Part shown: positions 18,347 to 20,271 of the stretch, piece after piece | How the letters are laid out: each line of letters begins with the position of its first letter | Position numbering within the stretch: the first letter of the stretch is position 1 | Source of the DNA: Hofstenia miamia | Taxonomy: Eukaryota > Xenacoelomorpha > Acoela > Hofsteniidae | Assembly: GCA_900660155.1 (NCBI GenBank) | Contig: CABFPE010000198.1 | Span: 93,201-113,471 of the forward strand | Length of the DNA stretch: 20,271 nt | Reading direction: 5' to 3' | Notes under the pieces: generated by a model | Database searches by the model: none | The model's input: only the letters and a program-made list of their open reading frames with translations | Told to the model about the DNA's origin: nothing | Made by a program: the position numbers and the translations under genes

Positions 18347-18442
18347 GTTAACTTTAGACAGGCTGATGTCACTTTAGCCGGACAAAGCGTGTTTTCGGAT
18401 TTATTAAAAGATTCTCTAAATCAATTAGAAAATTTGGCATAA
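18347..18442 (+). pseudogene. Candidate third kinase exon: decayed DFG exon or alternative terminal exon
   Basis: After an 84-nt intron (GTAAGT at 18263 to TTTCTTTCCAG ending 18346) the phase-0 frame reads VNFRQADVTLAGQSVF and, in all, 31 codons before TAA at 18440-18442. NFRQAD lies where DFGL(A/S)(D/N) should be. AAC, AGA and CAG each differ by one base from GAC, GGA and CTG, and the Ala before DFG is missing. If this is homology, the Mg-binding Asp and the Gly are lost and the activation loop is cut off, giving a dead or truncated kinase. Alternatively it may be an unrelated alternative last exon, or chance. An ATTAAA, a possible poly(A) signal variant, lies at 18506-18511 but is weak evidence in such AT-rich DNA. 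Confidence 0.35.
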
Positions 18443-20249
18443 ACCATCTATTGGCCATTGTGTTTGAATGTATTGCTGTGGTTAAAATACTTGAAACTAA
18501 TTTTCATTAAAAATTTAATTTTATAAAATATTTTTGAATTCTCTTCACCCCTAATGTTGAGGAACATATAACTTTTAAAGCCCATGTTATCAACAACGAA
18601 CTTTATCTGTTTCTTAATATGTAGATTGACTTCCCAATCCCATTGAGGTGTGCCGTGCGCAAAGGGAAAGTTGCGGCGCTGAAAGCACAGCGCCAGGTCC
18701 CTGTTTACCAACAAAACTGAAAGAGTATGCCATTAGTTTTTCAGTTATAAGCGTTTACAAATATTTTTGAGGATCATAAAAATTTCAAAAAATTTCCTGA
18801 CTGTTTAAGGTTAACTATCATGCCCGATTCGGGTTGTAATTTTATCGATACATTATATTTATGTATTAAATAAATAATGTTATTTATGCAAAAGCAAAAT
18901 TATATATTTTTATCAGAGACAAGATATGGAAATTAATCGCTTAATTACTAACTTTTTCTGGGTCGCCTTTTCTTAATGTAGGCTGTGTGCCACATTTTTT
19001 AGATAATGAGACCAATAATTATGAATAACACAGTGGTTTACACTATCTTCTGTTTTTGCTTCAGTTGTTAACCTACCATGCATGTTACTCATCACAAAAG
19101 ACCTGAAGCGTCTACCTTCCTTTATTTATTACTGTATTTTCAATGAGAACGATTATTTTTTAGTTAAGAAATTGCAACAAGTTCTTATGGCATGAAAATT
19201 CAAAATGTCATGAGTCATCAGCTATTGGCTAATGAATTCCGAGAATTGGATCAAGAAAGCTAAAATGATTTGAAACGCTTGAAATAGCTTCCTAATCTGT
19301 CAAAGTGTCAGACGGATAAATTGAATTGTTCATATCTTTAACATCAATTTACAATCCAATAATTTCACTTTTTTCAAAACTGAAGATTGCATTTAACTGA
19401 CCAATGAATTTTAAGTATGATTAAAGCACATAATCTATCATAATTCAATGTGCCATAATTGCTGAAGTCTAATATCAGAATTGGTGAGGAACAGAATTAA
19501 TATTTTTATAGGTTTATTTTTAATTTTATATGCGATTTTTGATTTTTTTCTACGCCTATAACAACTGCTGCGGATATATTCACTTGTTGGCTTTGTGAAT
19601 TTAGTTCACCACGCTATCATAAGAAATTGATTCAGCACTAACAGGGTGTGACCTGCATCTTTGTATTTGACTAATGTAGGTTGATTGTAAACCAGAAAGT
19701 GTTGTAAACATGTTTACTAAATCCTTGAATTTCACTGTAACTTAGTGCACATTGAGCCTGTATTGGTCAATTGCTAAAGTTCACTTAGGGCCTGTTAGGG
19801 TTATAGAAATCATTGGATAGGGTCACTAAGTGTGACTGCATTTTAATAAAGTATTTGATATGTCTAATTGCAGTTTCGAATTGCACACTCAAATTTGGTT
19901 GCAAGGCATTTCTCGATGCACTATTATAAAACTTTAGCCATAGTTTCTACTTGGAATACTATTTGAATGATTGCATGCTATTTTATCCTTCTGATGTTGA
20001 TATACCTCAATAAAACGTTTATAAAATCCATAATAAAGCAATAAAACCAATCAAATTTCAGTTATTGTGCACCATTGAACTCATTAAACAACTAATTCCT
20101 TCATGTGTCACGCTGATAGAATGCATCATTTTCAGTAGATAATTCAATTCAAAGATTTATTCAAAAGTTTTAAAAATTATATTCTTATTAGTTTTGTCAA
20201 AATAGAATCTTACATTAAAGGTGAATTTTACTGCTTTATATTTTACTTT
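18443..20249. other. AT-rich DNA downstream of the kinase exons, no intact DFG exon found
   Basis: I searched for a DFG, TFCGSP.Y or APE-coding exon and found none, so if the gene is intact its next exons are beyond the window. A GC-richer patch at about 18630-18710 contains a hairpin, GGCGCTG-AAAGCA-CAGCGCC (18675-18694), and a minus-strand open frame of unknown nature (see findings). Confidence 0.5.
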
Positions 20250-20271
20250 TATATATATATATATATATATA
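20250..20271. repeat. (TA)n microsatellite running off the window edge
   Basis: TA dinucleotides from 20250 to the last base. The true end is outside the window. Confidence 0.95.

Noticed and set aside
1..20271. CRISPR array, tRNA or rRNA genes
   Set aside because: No regularly spaced identical repeats with unique spacers, no tRNA box A/B pair with a cloverleaf, and no rRNA-like conserved blocks were seen.

Overview
The window looks like invertebrate animal DNA. It is very AT-rich, has spliceosomal introns (GT...AG sites with pyrimidine-rich acceptors), and holds many small cut-and-paste DNA transposon relics and AT microsatellites. There is no operon structure and no convincing tRNA, rRNA or CRISPR array. 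I cannot place the organism below 'metazoan, probably invertebrate'.

The only recognisable host gene is on the plus strand: pieces of a Ser/Thr protein kinase of the AMPK-related type, closest by eye to NUAK (ARK5/SNARK). One exon (from 1758) encodes the hinge and the alpha-D/alpha-E region. A second exon (18197-18262) encodes the catalytic loop with HRDLKLEN. About 16.3 kb of intron-like DNA separates them. A third, doubtful exon (18347-18442) follows an 84-nt intron in the right phase; it starts with what may be a decayed DFG motif and soon reaches a stop. The N-lobe (glycine loop, VAIK lysine) and the activation loop are not in the window. About six residues between exon 1 and exon 2 are unaccounted for if a GT donor is used, and an inverted repeat lies exactly where exon 1 should end. 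The locus may therefore be a decaying paralogue, or a real gene with exons that were missed.

The space between the kinase exons is filled with transposon debris. Between 2.9 and 6.2 kb lie five MITE-like elements: an Ac-type hAT element with a perfect 8-bp target duplication, a CCTCCGCC-ended repeat, an older hAT-like element, and two TA-flanked elements of about 230 bp only 21 bp apart. At 6.9 and 10.5 kb there are two copies of a roughly 200-bp dispersed repeat. At 13223-14843 there is a complete but dead 1.6-kb Tc1-like transposon with IR/DR-type ends; its transposase has stops, frameshifts and both catalytic Asp codons changed to Asn. A cluster of GGAAAT/ATTTCC palindromes lies near 17.7 kb.

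The remaining stretches (1-1757, 7.6-10.5, 10.7-13.2, 14.8-17.7 and 18.4-20.2 kb) are AT-rich non-coding DNA in which I see no supported gene. I found no previously undescribed multi-gene system. The points most worth following are the state of the kinase gene and the architecture of the Tc1 element.
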